Below are positions 7,763-19,658 of a stretch of DNA of 64,000 nt, piece after piece; position 1 is the first letter of the stretch; every line of letters begins with the position of its first letter. Source of the DNA: Pseudoxanthomonas japonensis (GTDB taxonomy: Bacteria > Pseudomonadota > Gammaproteobacteria > Xanthomonadales > Xanthomonadaceae); contig NZ_PDWW01000007.1 of NCBI RefSeq assembly GCF_010093445.1, forward strand, positions 1 to 64,000. The letters are read 5' to 3'. Under the pieces are notes generated by a model that worked only from the letters and a program-made list of their open reading frames with translations, was not told where the DNA came from and ran no database searches. The position numbers and the translations under genes were made by a program.

Positions 7763-8775
7763 GCCGCCGCACGATGCCCCAGCCGCCGGACTACTGGTTC
7801 GGCGATGGTCCGGTGCCGTGGTGGGCGCGGGCGCTCTCGACGATCTATGCCGGCCTGATCGCGCTGCGCGTGCGCCTGTACCGCATCGGCCTGCTGCGCG
7901 GTCACCGCATCGGTGTGCCCGTGATCGTCGTGGGCAATGTCACGGCCGGCGGCACCGGCAAGACGCCGCTGACCATCGCCCTGGTCGAACGCTTGCGCGC
8001 GGCTGGCTTCAAGCCGGGCGTGGCCAGCCGCGGCTACGGGCGCACCGGCGAAGGAGAGGCGCGCTGGGTGGACGCCGCGACGCCTCCAGCCGAGGGTGGC
8101 GACGAACCCGTGCTCATCGCCCGCCACACCGGCACCCGCGTGCGCGTGGACCGCGACCGTGTCGCGGCGGCGAAGGCGCTGGTGGCGGCCGGGTGCGATG
8201 TGGTCATCTGCGACGACGGGCTGCAGCACTACCGGCTGCGGCGCGACGTGGAGATCGAAGTGATCGATGGCACGCGCCGCTACGGCAACGGTCGGCTGAT
8301 GCCGGCCGGCCCGTTGCGCGAGCCGGCGTCCCGCGCGGCGGCATGCGACTTCCGCGTGGTCAACCTGCCGGACGCGGACGGTGTCGCGCAGTTCGGCGAA
8401 TGGCCCATGCACCTGCAGGCCGACGATGCGCTGCCGTTGCGCGGCGGCCGGCCGAAGCCGTTGTCGGCGTTCGCGGGCCAGCGCGTGCATGCGGTTGCCG
8501 GCATCGGCAATCCGGCCCGCTTTTTCGGCATGCTGCGCCAGCACGGGCTCGGTGTCGTGCCGCACGCGTTCGCGGACCACCACGACTATCGCGCCGAGGA
8601 TTTTGCGTTCGGCAGCGAGCTGCCGGTGCTGATGACCGAGAAGGACGCGGTGAAGTGCGCCGCGTTCGCCAACGCGTGGTTCTACAGCGTGCCGGTCGCG
8701 GCAAAACTGCCCGAAGCGTTCTGGATCGCCCTGCTGGAGAAGCTCGGGTCGTCCACGAACGCCGTTGCGAAGTAG
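7759..8775 (+). CDS. lpxK: Tetraacyldisaccharide 4'-kinase
   Basis: Phosphorylates the 4' position of the lipid A disaccharide precursor to give lipid IVA, at the inner face of the inner membrane. It has 338 residues, with a hydrophobic N-terminal helix (about 22-45) and a P-loop [11 protein letters not shown] at 59-69. DDGLQHYRL in the middle and TEKDAVKC near the end are family motifs. The start is GTG 7759, overlapping the msbA stop by four bases; ATG 7774 is an alternative that loses five residues. Confidence 0.93.
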   Translation: MSRRTMPQPPDYWFGDGPVPWWARALSTIYAGLIALRVRLYRIGLLRGHRIGVPVIVVGNVTAGGTGKTPLTIALVERLRAAGFKPGVASRGYGRTGEGEARWVDAATPPAEGGDEPVLIARHTGTRVRVDRDRVAAAKALVAAGCDVVICDDGLQHYRLRRDVEIEVIDGTRRYGNGRLMPAGPLREPASRAAACDFRVVNLPDADGVAQFGEWPMHLQADDALPLRGGRPKPLSAFAGQRVHAVAGIGNPARFFGMLRQHGLGVVPHAFADHHDYRAEDFAFGSELPVLMTEKDAVKCAAFANAWFYSVPVAAKLPEAFWIALLEKLGSSTNAVAK

Positions 8776-8806
8776 TACCCACTCTCCGACCCGGATACGG
8801 ATCCCG

Positions 8807-9568
8807 ATGACCGATTTCATCGTCGCCATTCCCGCCCGTTATGCCGCCTCCCGCCTGCCGGGCAAGCCGCTGCGGCTGCTCGGCGGCACGCCGCTGGTCG
8901 TACACGTCGCCCGGCGTGCCCTCGCGGCGGGCGCCCGCGAGGTCTGGGTGGCCACCGACGACGCGCGCATCGTCGACGCCTTGCAGGACAGCGGGGTGCG
9001 CGTGGCGATGACCTCCGAGCGGCATGCCTCTGGCAGCGACCGCCTCGCCGAGTGCGCCGACATCGCCGGCTGGACCGATGATGCGCTGGTGGTGAACCTG
9101 CAGGGCGACGAGCCGTTCGCGCCGCCCGCCGGCATCCGTGCCGTCGCCGACACGCTGGCCGCCAGTGGGGCGGAGATGGCGACACTGGCGGTGCCGGTGG
9201 ACGACGCGGCCACCCTGTTCGATCCCAATGCGGTCAAGCTGGTGCGCGCGGTCAATGGCGACGCGCTGTACTTCAGTCGTGCGCCCATTCCGTGGCACCG
9301 CGATGCGTTCGCGCAGTCGCGCGACACGCTGCCGCCCGGGCAGTGGCTGCGGCATATCGGCATCTATGCTTACCGCGCCGGTTTCCTGCGCCGTTTCTCC
9401 ACGATGCCGCCAGGCCGGCTGGAACAGGTGGAATCGCTCGAGCAGTTGCGGGTGCTGGAAGCCGGCCATCGCATCGCCGTGGCGATGACGCCGGAACCCT
9501 TTCCGCCGGGCGTCGACACGCCTGAAGACCTCGCGCGCGCCGAGGCCATCCTGCAGGCACGCGCGTGA
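8807..9568 (+). CDS. kdsB: 3-deoxy-manno-octulosonate cytidylyltransferase
   Basis: Activates KDO as CMP-KDO for the lipopolysaccharide inner core; cytoplasmic. It has 253 residues. The N-terminal nucleotide-binding motif [15 protein letters not shown] (about 6-20) and the block [10 protein letters not shown], with the metal-binding Asp, are clear; [10 protein letters not shown] is the family's substrate loop. ATG 8807 is chosen because it gives the family's standard N-terminus (FIVAIPARY). The stop overlaps the next gene by four bases. Confidence 0.95.
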   Translation: MTDFIVAIPARYAASRLPGKPLRLLGGTPLVVHVARRALAAGAREVWVATDDARIVDALQDSGVRVAMTSERHASGSDRLAECADIAGWTDDALVVNLQGDEPFAPPAGIRAVADTLAASGAEMATLAVPVDDAATLFDPNAVKLVRAVNGDALYFSRAPIPWHRDAFAQSRDTLPPGQWLRHIGIYAYRAGFLRRFSTMPPGRLEQVESLEQLRVLEAGHRIAVAMTPEPFPPGVDTPEDLARAEAILQARA

Positions 9569-10029
9569 ACCTGCTGGTCGTCTGCCTCGGCAACATCTGC
9601 CGCTCGCCGATGGCGGAAGGTGCGCTGCGCGCACGCCTGGCCACTTCGCCGCTGGCCGGTCGTGTGCGCGTCGATTCTGCGGGAACCGGTGGCTGGCATG
9701 CGGGCGAACCGCCGGACCGTCGCGCCATCGCCTGTGCCCGCGGCCATGGCGTGGACATCAGCGGACAGCGCGCACGTCAGCTGTCCGCGCGCGACTTCGA
9801 GGCGTTCGACTGGATCCTGTGCGCCGACCGCGGCAACGTCCGCGACGTCATGCGCGTGGCGCCGACGGTGCCGGGCGCGCGCGTCGCCCTGCTGCTGGAA
9901 TGGGCCGGCATCGACGCGGCGGGGGAGGTGCCGGACCCTTACACGGGCGGGCCGGAGGACTTCGAGCAGGTGTGGCGACTGGTCGATTCCGCGGCACAGG
10001 CGGTCGTGGCCAGACTCGCCGTGAACTGA
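9565..10029 (+). CDS. Low-molecular-weight protein-tyrosine phosphatase
   Basis: Cytoplasmic phosphatase for phosphotyrosine, 154 residues. The active-site loop is CLGNICRS at 7-14, with Cys7 as nucleophile and Arg13 for phosphate binding. The general-acid Asp is in VPDPYTGG near the C-terminus. Members of this family often control tyrosine kinases of polysaccharide export, but no such kinase is visible here. Its place after kdsB, with a four-base overlap, is typical of Xanthomonadaceae. The substrate is unknown. Confidence 0.9.
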   Translation: MNLLVVCLGNICRSPMAEGALRARLATSPLAGRVRVDSAGTGGWHAGEPPDRRAIACARGHGVDISGQRARQLSARDFEAFDWILCADRGNVRDVMRVAPTVPGARVALLLEWAGIDAAGEVPDPYTGGPEDFEQVWRLVDSAAQAVVARLAVN

Positions 10030-10051
10030 GACTGCGGCATAATCAAGGACG

Positions 10052-11476
10052 ATGACCGACATGACCCTGGCTCCCGAACTGCCGCGTGGCCTGCAGTGGC
10101 TGAACGCGCCATCGACCTCGCTGCACGAGCAGCGCGGACGCATCGTCGCGCTGGCCTTCGTCAACAGCGCCTCGGCCTGGTGCGCCCAGCGGCTGAACGA
10201 CCTGGCCGTGCTGCAGGCCCGCTATCTGGGTCGCCTGCAGGCGCTGGCCGTGCATGTGCCGCGCTTCGACAGCGAGCGCGACCCGCAGGCCGCGCTCAAG
10301 CGGCTGCGTCGCCATGGATTGTCGCTGCCGCTCGTGCATGACGGCGACTGGGTCGCCTGGCAGCGTTTCGGCGTGGAGTCCTGGCCGACCGTCCTGCTGA
10401 TCGACGGCGAGGGCCACGTCCGGCACCGTGCCGTGGGGGCGGAGGGACTGGCGGATCTGGAACGCCAGGTAGCGCGGCTTTGCGATGGTCTGCAGGTACC
10501 GCCGGACGACGACTTCCGTCCCTTCCGCGAGACCCGTCCGGAGCCGCGGATGCCGTTGTGCTTCCCGACCGGCCTGGTCGCCACGCCCGACCGCCTGTTT
10601 GTGGCCGACAGCGGCCATCACCGCGTACTGGAGTGCAACCACCATGGCCGGGTGATCCGGCAGTTCGGCATGGGCACCCCGGACTTCGCCGACGGCGAGT
10701 TGAACCATGCCGCTTTCCGCCGCCCACAGGGGCTGGCGCTGGTGCGCGAATCGCTCTACGTGGCCGATACCGGCAACCATGCCTTGCGACGCATCAACCT
10801 GCCGACCAGCACCGTCGACACGCTGTGCGGCAACGGCCGCGCGGGCGAACCGACGGAAGGCGTTGTCACCGCACCACGCGACGTGGCGCTGCACCAGCCG
10901 CAGGCGATCGTGGTGAACAACAACCAGATCTTCATGGCGATGGCGGGCGACAACCGGATCTGGAGCTACGACCTGGGAACGCGCGAGATCCGCGCACGCG
11001 CGGGCTCCGGGCAGCTCGACGTCCGGGACGGAAGCGGCCCGATGGCGGCGTTCGCGCAGCCGGCCAGCCTCACGGCCGCACTGCAGACCCTGTACGTGTG
11101 CGATGCCGTGGGTTCGGCCGTGCGGTCGCTGCAGTTGCGCGGCGACACGGTGCAGACGCTGCTCGGGCAGGGCGCCTGGAGTTTCGGCGACGAGGACGGA
11201 CCACGCGACCGTGCCCGGCTGCAGCATCCGCAGGCGCTGGCATCGAGCCCCGATTCGCCGGTCATGTGGATTGCCGACAGTGGCAACGGCACGCTGCGCA
11301 CGCTGCGGCTGGGCGGCGGCGAACTGGCCACCATCGCGTTGCCGCGGCGCCTGCAGGGTCCGGCCGGCCTGTCCGTGGCGGCGGGCGCGGTGTGGATCGC
11401 CGAGACCGACGCCCATGCGGTGCTGCGCTACGATATCGCCACCGGCGAACTGAGCCACGTTCCGATCGACGAATGA
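10052..11476 (+). CDS. Thioredoxin-like and NHL-repeat protein (NHLRC2-like)
   Basis: The product has 474 residues: an N-terminal thioredoxin-like fold (about 15-150; ESWPTVLLIDGEGHV carries the cis-proline) followed by NHL beta-propeller repeats (about 165-470; recurring blocks such as LFVADSGHHRVLECN and LYVADTGNHALRRI). The thioredoxin active site is degenerate: WCAQR at 43-47 has Cys44 but Arg in place of the second Cys, so a normal dithiol reaction is unlikely. No signal peptide. The layout matches NHLRC2-type proteins, whose bacterial role is not defined. Its stop overlaps the uvrC start by four bases, hinting at co-translation. Confidence 0.8.
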   Translation: MTDMTLAPELPRGLQWLNAPSTSLHEQRGRIVALAFVNSASAWCAQRLNDLAVLQARYLGRLQALAVHVPRFDSERDPQAALKRLRRHGLSLPLVHDGDWVAWQRFGVESWPTVLLIDGEGHVRHRAVGAEGLADLERQVARLCDGLQVPPDDDFRPFRETRPEPRMPLCFPTGLVATPDRLFVADSGHHRVLECNHHGRVIRQFGMGTPDFADGELNHAAFRRPQGLALVRESLYVADTGNHALRRINLPTSTVDTLCGNGRAGEPTEGVVTAPRDVALHQPQAIVVNNNQIFMAMAGDNRIWSYDLGTREIRARAGSGQLDVRDGSGPMAAFAQPASLTAALQTLYVCDAVGSAVRSLQLRGDTVQTLLGQGAWSFGDEDGPRDRARLQHPQALASSPDSPVMWIADSGNGTLRTLRLGGGELATIALPRRLQGPAGLSVAAGAVWIAETDAHAVLRYDIATGELSHVPIDE

Positions 11477-13320
11477 GCGGCAGTCCCCAGGCGGAATTCG
11501 ACGGCAAGGCGTTCGCGGCCGGCCTGAGCACCGCGCCAGGCGTGTACCGCATGTACGCGGCCGATGACGCGCTGCTCTACGTCGGCAAGGCCGGCGCGCT
11601 GCGCAAGCGCGTGGCCAGCTACTTCAACAGCTCGCCCAAGTCGCCGCGCATCCTGTCGATGCTGTCCCAGGTCGTGCGGATGGACGTCACCGTCACCCGT
11701 ACCGAAGCCGAAGCGCTGCTGCTGGAAAACCAGCTGATCAAGTCGCTGACGCCGCGCTACAACGTGCTGCTGCGCGACGACAAGAGCTATCCCTACGTCC
11801 TGCTCACGCGCGAGGAATGGCCCCGGATCGGCTTCCATCGCGGCGCGCGCGCGTTGCCAGGGCGTTACTTCGGTCCCTATCCCAGCGCCGGTGCGGTCCG
11901 CGAGACGTTGAACCTGATGCAGAAGCTGTTCCGCATCCGCAATTGCGAGGACAGCGTGTTCCGCAACCGCTCGCGGCCCTGCCTGCAGTACCAGATCGGC
12001 CGCTGCAGCGCGCCGTGCGTGGGACTGGTGCCGGAAGCGGATTATGCCGAGGCGGCGCGCCGCGCGACGCTGTTCCTCGATGGTCGCAGCGACGAGCTGA
12101 CGCGCGAGCTGGGCAGTGCGATGGAGCAGGCCAGCGCAAACCTGGAATTCGAACAGGCCGCGCGGCTGCGCGATCTGGTCGCATCGATCCGCAGCTTGCA
12201 GGCGCGCCAGTACGTGGACGGCCACGCCGCCGACCTCGACGTGCTGGCCTGCGCCATGCAGGGCAGCCAGGCCTGCGTGCTGCTGCTCGCCTTCCGCGAC
12301 GGCCGCAACCTGGGCACGCGCACCTTCTTCCCGAAGACCAATGGCGAGGATTCGGCGGACGAAGTCCTCGGCGCCTTCGTGTCGCAGTACTACGCCGAAC
12401 AGCCGGCACCGCAGGAAATCGTCCTCGATCGCGAGATTCCCGAGGCGGAGCTGATCGAGCACGCATTGGCGGCCGCGGCGGGGCGCAAGGTGCAGCTGAA
12501 ATGGAACGTCCGCAGCGAGCGCGCGGGTTACCTGGACCTGGCCAAACGCAACGCCGAGATCGCGCTGGTGACCGAGCTCGGCAGCCGCAACGCGCAGACC
12601 GCACGCAGCGAGGCGCTGAAGGAGCTGCTGGGCCTGCCGGAGGTGGCCAAACGCATCGAGTGCTTCGACATCAGCCATACGATGGGCGAAGCGACCGTGG
12701 CGTCCTGCGTCGTGTTCGATGCCAATGGCGCGGTGCGTTCGCAATACCGTCGCTACAACATCACGGGGATCACGCCGGGCGACGATTTCGCCGCCATGCA
12801 CCAGGCCATCGAGCGGCGGTTCCGGCGCGCGGTGGAAGAGGGCGGCGTGCTGCCCGATGTGCTGCTGATCGACGGTGGCGCGGGGCAGCTCGCGCAGGCG
12901 CAGGCCGCCCTGGCCGACCTGGGCGTGGACGGCGTCACGCTGGTGGGCGTGGCCAAGGGCGTGGAGCGCCGCGCCGGGCACGAGGCGCTGGTGCTGCCCG
13001 ATGGGCGCGAACTGCGCCCGGGTGCGGCGTCGCCGGCGCTGCAGCTGATCCAGCAGGTGCGCGACGAAGCGCACCGGTTCGCGATCACCGGCCATCGCGG
13101 CAAGCGGCAGAAGGCGCGCATGACCAGCAAGCTGGAGGATATCCCCGGCATCGGACCGCGCCGGCGTGCGAGCCTGCTCAAGCATTTCGGCGGACTGGCG
13201 GGGCTGAAGGCGGCCGGCGCCGACGAGATCGCCCGCGTCGACGGCGTGAACGCCGCACTGGCCGAGCGAATCTACGCTAACCTGCACGGGCTGCCGTCCC
13301 CCGAGGCAGGAAAAGAGTAA
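11473..13320 (+). CDS. uvrC: Excinuclease ABC subunit C
   Basis: Makes both incisions in nucleotide excision repair. It has 615 residues, matching the family. Domains in order: GIY-YIG nuclease (about 18-95, beginning GVYRMYAADDALLYVGKAG), the Cys-containing region (RSRPCLQYQIGRCSAPC), UVR domain for UvrB binding (about 208-243), RNase-H-like endonuclease core (about 390-540; ECFDISHTMGE, DVLLIDGGAGQL), and C-terminal helix-hairpin-helix pair (IPGIGPRRRASLLKHF). ATG 11473 overlaps the preceding stop; a longer open frame upstream is a shadow of the NHL gene. pgsA follows after 7 bp. Confidence 0.96.
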   Translation: MSGSPQAEFDGKAFAAGLSTAPGVYRMYAADDALLYVGKAGALRKRVASYFNSSPKSPRILSMLSQVVRMDVTVTRTEAEALLLENQLIKSLTPRYNVLLRDDKSYPYVLLTREEWPRIGFHRGARALPGRYFGPYPSAGAVRETLNLMQKLFRIRNCEDSVFRNRSRPCLQYQIGRCSAPCVGLVPEADYAEAARRATLFLDGRSDELTRELGSAMEQASANLEFEQAARLRDLVASIRSLQARQYVDGHAADLDVLACAMQGSQACVLLLAFRDGRNLGTRTFFPKTNGEDSADEVLGAFVSQYYAEQPAPQEIVLDREIPEAELIEHALAAAAGRKVQLKWNVRSERAGYLDLAKRNAEIALVTELGSRNAQTARSEALKELLGLPEVAKRIECFDISHTMGEATVASCVVFDANGAVRSQYRRYNITGITPGDDFAAMHQAIERRFRRAVEEGGVLPDVLLIDGGAGQLAQAQAALADLGVDGVTLVGVAKGVERRAGHEALVLPDGRELRPGAASPALQLIQQVRDEAHRFAITGHRGKRQKARMTSKLEDIPGIGPRRRASLLKHFGGLAGLKAAGADEIARVDGVNAALAERIYANLHGLPSPEAGKE

Positions 13321-13327
13321 GCCTGCG

Positions 13328-14041
<714 letters not shown>

Positions 14042-14070
14042 GTTTTTCGTCCTGAGAGGGACGGTCCACC

Positions 14071-14092
14071 AAACCCCGTTCGCGGGGTTTTG
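14071..14092 (+). terminator. Rho-independent terminator after tRNA-Gly copy 1
   Basis: A hairpin aaaccccg-ttcg-cggggttt followed by a T-rich run lies 30 bp after the tRNA. It would end the first tRNA transcript before tRNA-Cys, although read-through is possible because no clear separate promoter for tRNA-Cys was found. Confidence 0.75.
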
Positions 14093-14150
14093 TGTTGTAG
14101 GGCGCCTTGAAAACGTGCCTTGATTGCGCCAGTCTGGCGCGGTCGCCATC

Positions 14151-14224
14151 GGCCTGGTGGCAGAGTGGTTATGCAGCGGACTGCAAATCCGCGTACGCCG
14201 GTTCAATTCCGACCCAGGCCTCCA
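14151..14224 (+). tRNA. tRNA-Cys (GCA)
   Basis: Complete 74-nt cloverleaf with encoded CCA: acceptor GGCCTGG pairs with CCAGGCC, and anticodon GCA lies at 14183-14185 in loop ctgcaaa. The order pgsA, tRNA-Gly, tRNA-Cys, tRNA-Leu equals the pgsA-glyW-cysT-leuZ order of Escherichia coli. Confidence 0.97.
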
Positions 14225-14253
14225 GAACCAGAAGGACCGCAAGGGACTTCAAT

Positions 14254-14329
<76 letters not shown>

Positions 14330-14351
14330 TACAGGCTCCTCGTGAGCACGC

Positions 14352-14377
14352 ACGAAGCCCCGCATGCGGGGCTTCGT
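14352..14377 (+). terminator. Terminator-like hairpin after tRNA-Gly copy 2
   Basis: acgaagccccgc and gcggggcttcgt form a strong stem with a two-base centre. The downstream T-tract is poor (cgttcc), so it may be a processing or attenuation hairpin rather than a strong terminator; tRNA-Leu 66 bp further on shows no convincing promoter of its own. Confidence 0.55.
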
Positions 14378-14442
14378 CGTTCCTGTGGCCCGGCAACGCC
14401 GCCGCTTTCCAAGACGGCGGCGCTGAGGCAGGCTATCCACGG

Positions 14443-14529
14443 GCCCGGATGGCGAAACTGGTAGACGCATCGGACTTAAAATCCGCCGGCCGCAAGGCCA
14501 TGCCGGTTCGATTCCGGCTCCGGGCACCA
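14443..14529 (+). tRNA. tRNA-Leu (TAA)
   Basis: Complete 87-nt class II tRNA with a long variable arm and encoded CCA. Acceptor GCCCGGA pairs with TCCGGGC; anticodon TAA is at 14477-14479 in loop cttaaaa. It equals leuZ of the Escherichia coli glyW-cysT-leuZ cluster by position. Confidence 0.97.
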
Positions 14530-14545
14530 CCGCGTCGTCGTTGCC

Positions 14546-14692
14546 TCAGCGCTGACGCTTCTTCTCTTCCTCGCGCACCTTGCGGCGCACGAACAGCGCG
14601 ACGAAGACGCTGATCCCCACCATGACGATGCTGCCGCCGATGGCGAGCCAGCCGACGGGCTCCATGAAGATCTCGCGCAGGATCGGATGCAT
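14546..14692 (-). CDS. Small single-span membrane protein, 48 residues
   Basis: ATG at 14692 has a GGGGAG ribosome-binding site eight or so bases upstream on the minus strand. The protein has one clear membrane helix (about residues 13-35, GWLAIGGSIVMVGISVFVAL) and a strongly basic, charged C-terminus (RRKVREEEKKRQR), so the C-terminus is probably cytoplasmic. It resembles small proteobacterial proteins annotated DUF3149, but I am not certain of that family. It is convergent with the tRNA cluster. Function unknown; too short for most gene finders. Confidence 0.65.
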   Translation of the reverse strand: MHPILREIFMEPVGWLAIGGSIVMVGISVFVALFVRRKVREEEKKRQR

Positions 14693-14836
14693 GACGTGTT
14701 CTCCCCGGTTGTGGTGGCGCCAACGTCGCATCGCCCGCCTGCGTGGGCATTGATCCGGATCAACCCTGGGTGTCCGCTGCGGCATGCCGTCGCAGGGCAT
14801 GGCATAGAATCATCGCTGGCCCACGGGAGACTGCCG

Positions 14837-16459
14837 ATGCAGCGTTACCTCGCCTATGCCGCCAGCATCGTGCTGGCCCTCGTCTCGTTGTCGCTGGCGT
14901 CGACATGGCCGGCCGCGTGGTGGGGCGTCGCCGTCTTCGGTGCGCTGGCGCTGCTCGGTACGTGGGACGTGCTGCAGACGCGAAGCACGCTGCGCCGCAA
15001 CTATCCGGTACTGGCGCATTTCCGCTATGGGCTGGAGTCGGTCGGTCCGGAGATCCGCCAGTACTTCATCGAAGGCGACACGGCCGAAGTTCCGTTTTCG
15101 CGCCAGCAGCGCGCGCTGGTCTACCAGCGGGCGAAAGGCGTCAGCGACGTCGTGCCGTTCGGCAGCCAGCAGGACGTCTATGGCGTGGACTACGAGTGGA
15201 TCAACCATTCGATGGCGCCTTCGAGCGTGGACTCGCACGACTTCCGCGTGGTGATCGGCGCGGGCACCGCGCAACCGTATTCGGCGAGCGTGTTCAACAT
15301 CTCGGCGATGAGTTTCGGTTCGCTGTCGGCGAATGCAGTTCGCGCGTTGAACGAGGGGGCGCGGCGCGGCAACTTCTACCACGACACCGGCGAGGGTTCG
15401 ATTTCGCCGTATCACCGCGAAAAGGGCGGGGACCTGGTCTGGGAAATCGGCTCGGGCTACTTCGGATGCCGCGACGAGCGAGGGCGCTTCAGCGAGGAGC
15501 GCTTCATCGAGAACGCGCACTCGCCGCAGGTGAAGATGATCGAGGTGAAACTGTCGCAGGGCGCCAAGCCCGGCCACGGTGGCGTGCTGCCGGCCGCCAA
15601 GGTCAGCGCCGAGATTTCGGCGACGCGCGGCGTACCGATGGGGCACGACTGCGTGTCGCCGGCGAAGCACTCGGCGTTCTCCACGCCGGTCGAACTGCTG
15701 CAGTTCGTCGCCCGGCTGCGCGAGCTGTCGGGCGGCAAGCCGACCGGCTTCAAGCTGGCGATCGGGCACCCATGGGAATGGTTCGGCATCGCCAAGGCCA
15801 TGCACGAAACCGGGCTGCTGCCGGATTTCATCGTCGTGGACGGGGCCGAAGGCGGCACGGGCGCCGCGCCGGCCGAGTTCATCGACCACGTCGGCGTGCC
15901 GATGCACGAGGCGCTGCTGCTGGTCCACAACACGCTGGTCGGCCTGGACCTGCGCGACCGCATCCGGATCGGCGCCGCCGGCAGGATCATCAGCGGATTC
16001 GACATCGCCCGCACGATGGCGATGGGTGCGGACTGGTGCAATGCCGGCCGCGGCTTCATGTTCGCGCTGGGCTGCATCCAGGCGCAGAGCTGCCACAACG
16101 ACCGCTGCCCGACCGGCGTCGCCACCCAGGACCCGACGCGCTGGAAGCACCTGGACGTGCCCGACAAGTCGGTGCGCGTGCAGCAGTTCCACGACAACAC
16201 GCTCAAGGCCCTGCGCGACATGCTGTGCGCGGCGGGGCTGGAGCATCCCCAGCAGCTGGGGCCGGAGCACATCCTGCGGCGGGGGTCGCCGATCGAGGGG
16301 AGGGCGCTGGCCGCGCTGTACAAGTACCTGGAGCCCGGCGAATTGCTGGATCGGGTGCCGACGCATGCGGTGTTCCGCGACTTCTGGCCGGATGCGCGCA
16401 GCGACGCATTCGCGCCGCCACGCCGGGTCAGCGCCCTCTGTGATACCAAGGACCGGTGA
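14837..16459 (+). CDS. Membrane-anchored FMN-binding glutamate synthase-like protein
   Basis: The 540 residues comprise two N-terminal membrane helices (about 4-22 and 26-44) and an FMN-binding alpha/beta-barrel domain of the glutamate synthase type (about 140-500). Visible family features: SFGSLSANAVRALNEGA, GAKPGHGGVLP, VVDGAEGGTGAAP, and the cluster-binding Cys-x5-Cys-x4-Cys (CIQAQSCHNDRC) followed by PTGVATQ, as for the [3Fe-4S] site of GltB. It lacks the glutaminase domain, so it cannot be the assimilatory large subunit; its substrate is unknown. ATG 14837 has cgggaga upstream. It stands alone between tRNA genes. Confidence 0.85.
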   Translation: MQRYLAYAASIVLALVSLSLASTWPAAWWGVAVFGALALLGTWDVLQTRSTLRRNYPVLAHFRYGLESVGPEIRQYFIEGDTAEVPFSRQQRALVYQRAKGVSDVVPFGSQQDVYGVDYEWINHSMAPSSVDSHDFRVVIGAGTAQPYSASVFNISAMSFGSLSANAVRALNEGARRGNFYHDTGEGSISPYHREKGGDLVWEIGSGYFGCRDERGRFSEERFIENAHSPQVKMIEVKLSQGAKPGHGGVLPAAKVSAEISATRGVPMGHDCVSPAKHSAFSTPVELLQFVARLRELSGGKPTGFKLAIGHPWEWFGIAKAMHETGLLPDFIVVDGAEGGTGAAPAEFIDHVGVPMHEALLLVHNTLVGLDLRDRIRIGAAGRIISGFDIARTMAMGADWCNAGRGFMFALGCIQAQSCHNDRCPTGVATQDPTRWKHLDVPDKSVRVQQFHDNTLKALRDMLCAAGLEHPQQLGPEHILRRGSPIEGRALAALYKYLEPGELLDRVPTHAVFRDFWPDARSDAFAPPRRVSALCDTKDR

Positions 16460-16471
16460 CCGGCGGACGCG

Positions 16472-16501
16472 TTGACCCGCCCCCCGGTCCGCGGCTATCA
16501 T
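16472..16501 (+). promoter_or_regulatory. Sigma-70 promoter of tRNA-Val
   Basis: TTGACC (16472-16477) and TATCAT (16496-16501) are spaced by 18 bp, about 18 bases before the tRNA gene. Confidence 0.7.
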
Positions 16502-16519
16502 TCGCGCCCCGATGATTTC

Positions 16520-16594
16520 GGGCGGTTAGCTCAGCGGTAGAGCACTGCTTTCACACGGCAGGGGTCACAAGTTCGAAACTTGTACCGCCCACCA
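16520..16594 (+). tRNA. tRNA-Val (CAC)
   Basis: Complete 75-nt cloverleaf with CCA: acceptor GGGCGGT pairs with ACCGCCC (one G-T pair); anticodon CAC at 16552-16554 in loop ttcacac. It reads GUG, a codon used heavily in this GC-rich sequence. Confidence 0.96.
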
Positions 16595-16603
16595 GTTCCA
16601 GCG

Positions 16604-16632
16604 AAAAGCCCGGCCTTTGGCCGGGCTTTTTC
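16604..16632 (+). terminator. Rho-independent terminator of tRNA-Val
   Basis: aaaagcccggcc-ttt-ggccgggctttttc: a 12-bp stem with a T-tract, ten bases after the tRNA. Confidence 0.9.
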
Positions 16633-16874
16633 GTGTCCGCTCCCGGCGCTTTCCGCGGGGCGCGGCGACCACGTCCGGCAGATGCGTGGAACGTGCGCAT
16701 AAGTGCTTGTTTCCCCGGCTGAAACGGTCGGTCTGGCGCGTCCGCTGTGATACACTCCACAGGTTGCAGAACCCGCCGGAATCCCCGCCTGTCGCTGCCT
16801 CGCCGGCCTACGCCGGCTAGGCCCGTTTTGGCCGCGATTCAGGCCCGAGACAACCTGAGAAACACGGAACCCGA

Positions 16875-19565
<2,691 letters not shown>

Positions 19566-19658
19566 CCGTCGATTCACATGAAAGCGCGCGCGGTTTGACC
19601 GCGCCGCTTTCATCCCTGCGTTCTATACTGCCGGTACGACCACGGCAGGGAACGGCAC

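Noticed and set aside
14837-16459. Large subunit of assimilatory glutamate synthase (gltB)
   Set aside because: There is no glutamine amidotransferase domain and the protein is about one third of the GltB length; it also has two N-terminal membrane helices.
16595-16874. gyrA promoter at the TACACT near 16751
   Set aside because: It is a 4-of-6 match to a -10 element with no acceptable -35 at the right distance, so it was not listed as a feature.
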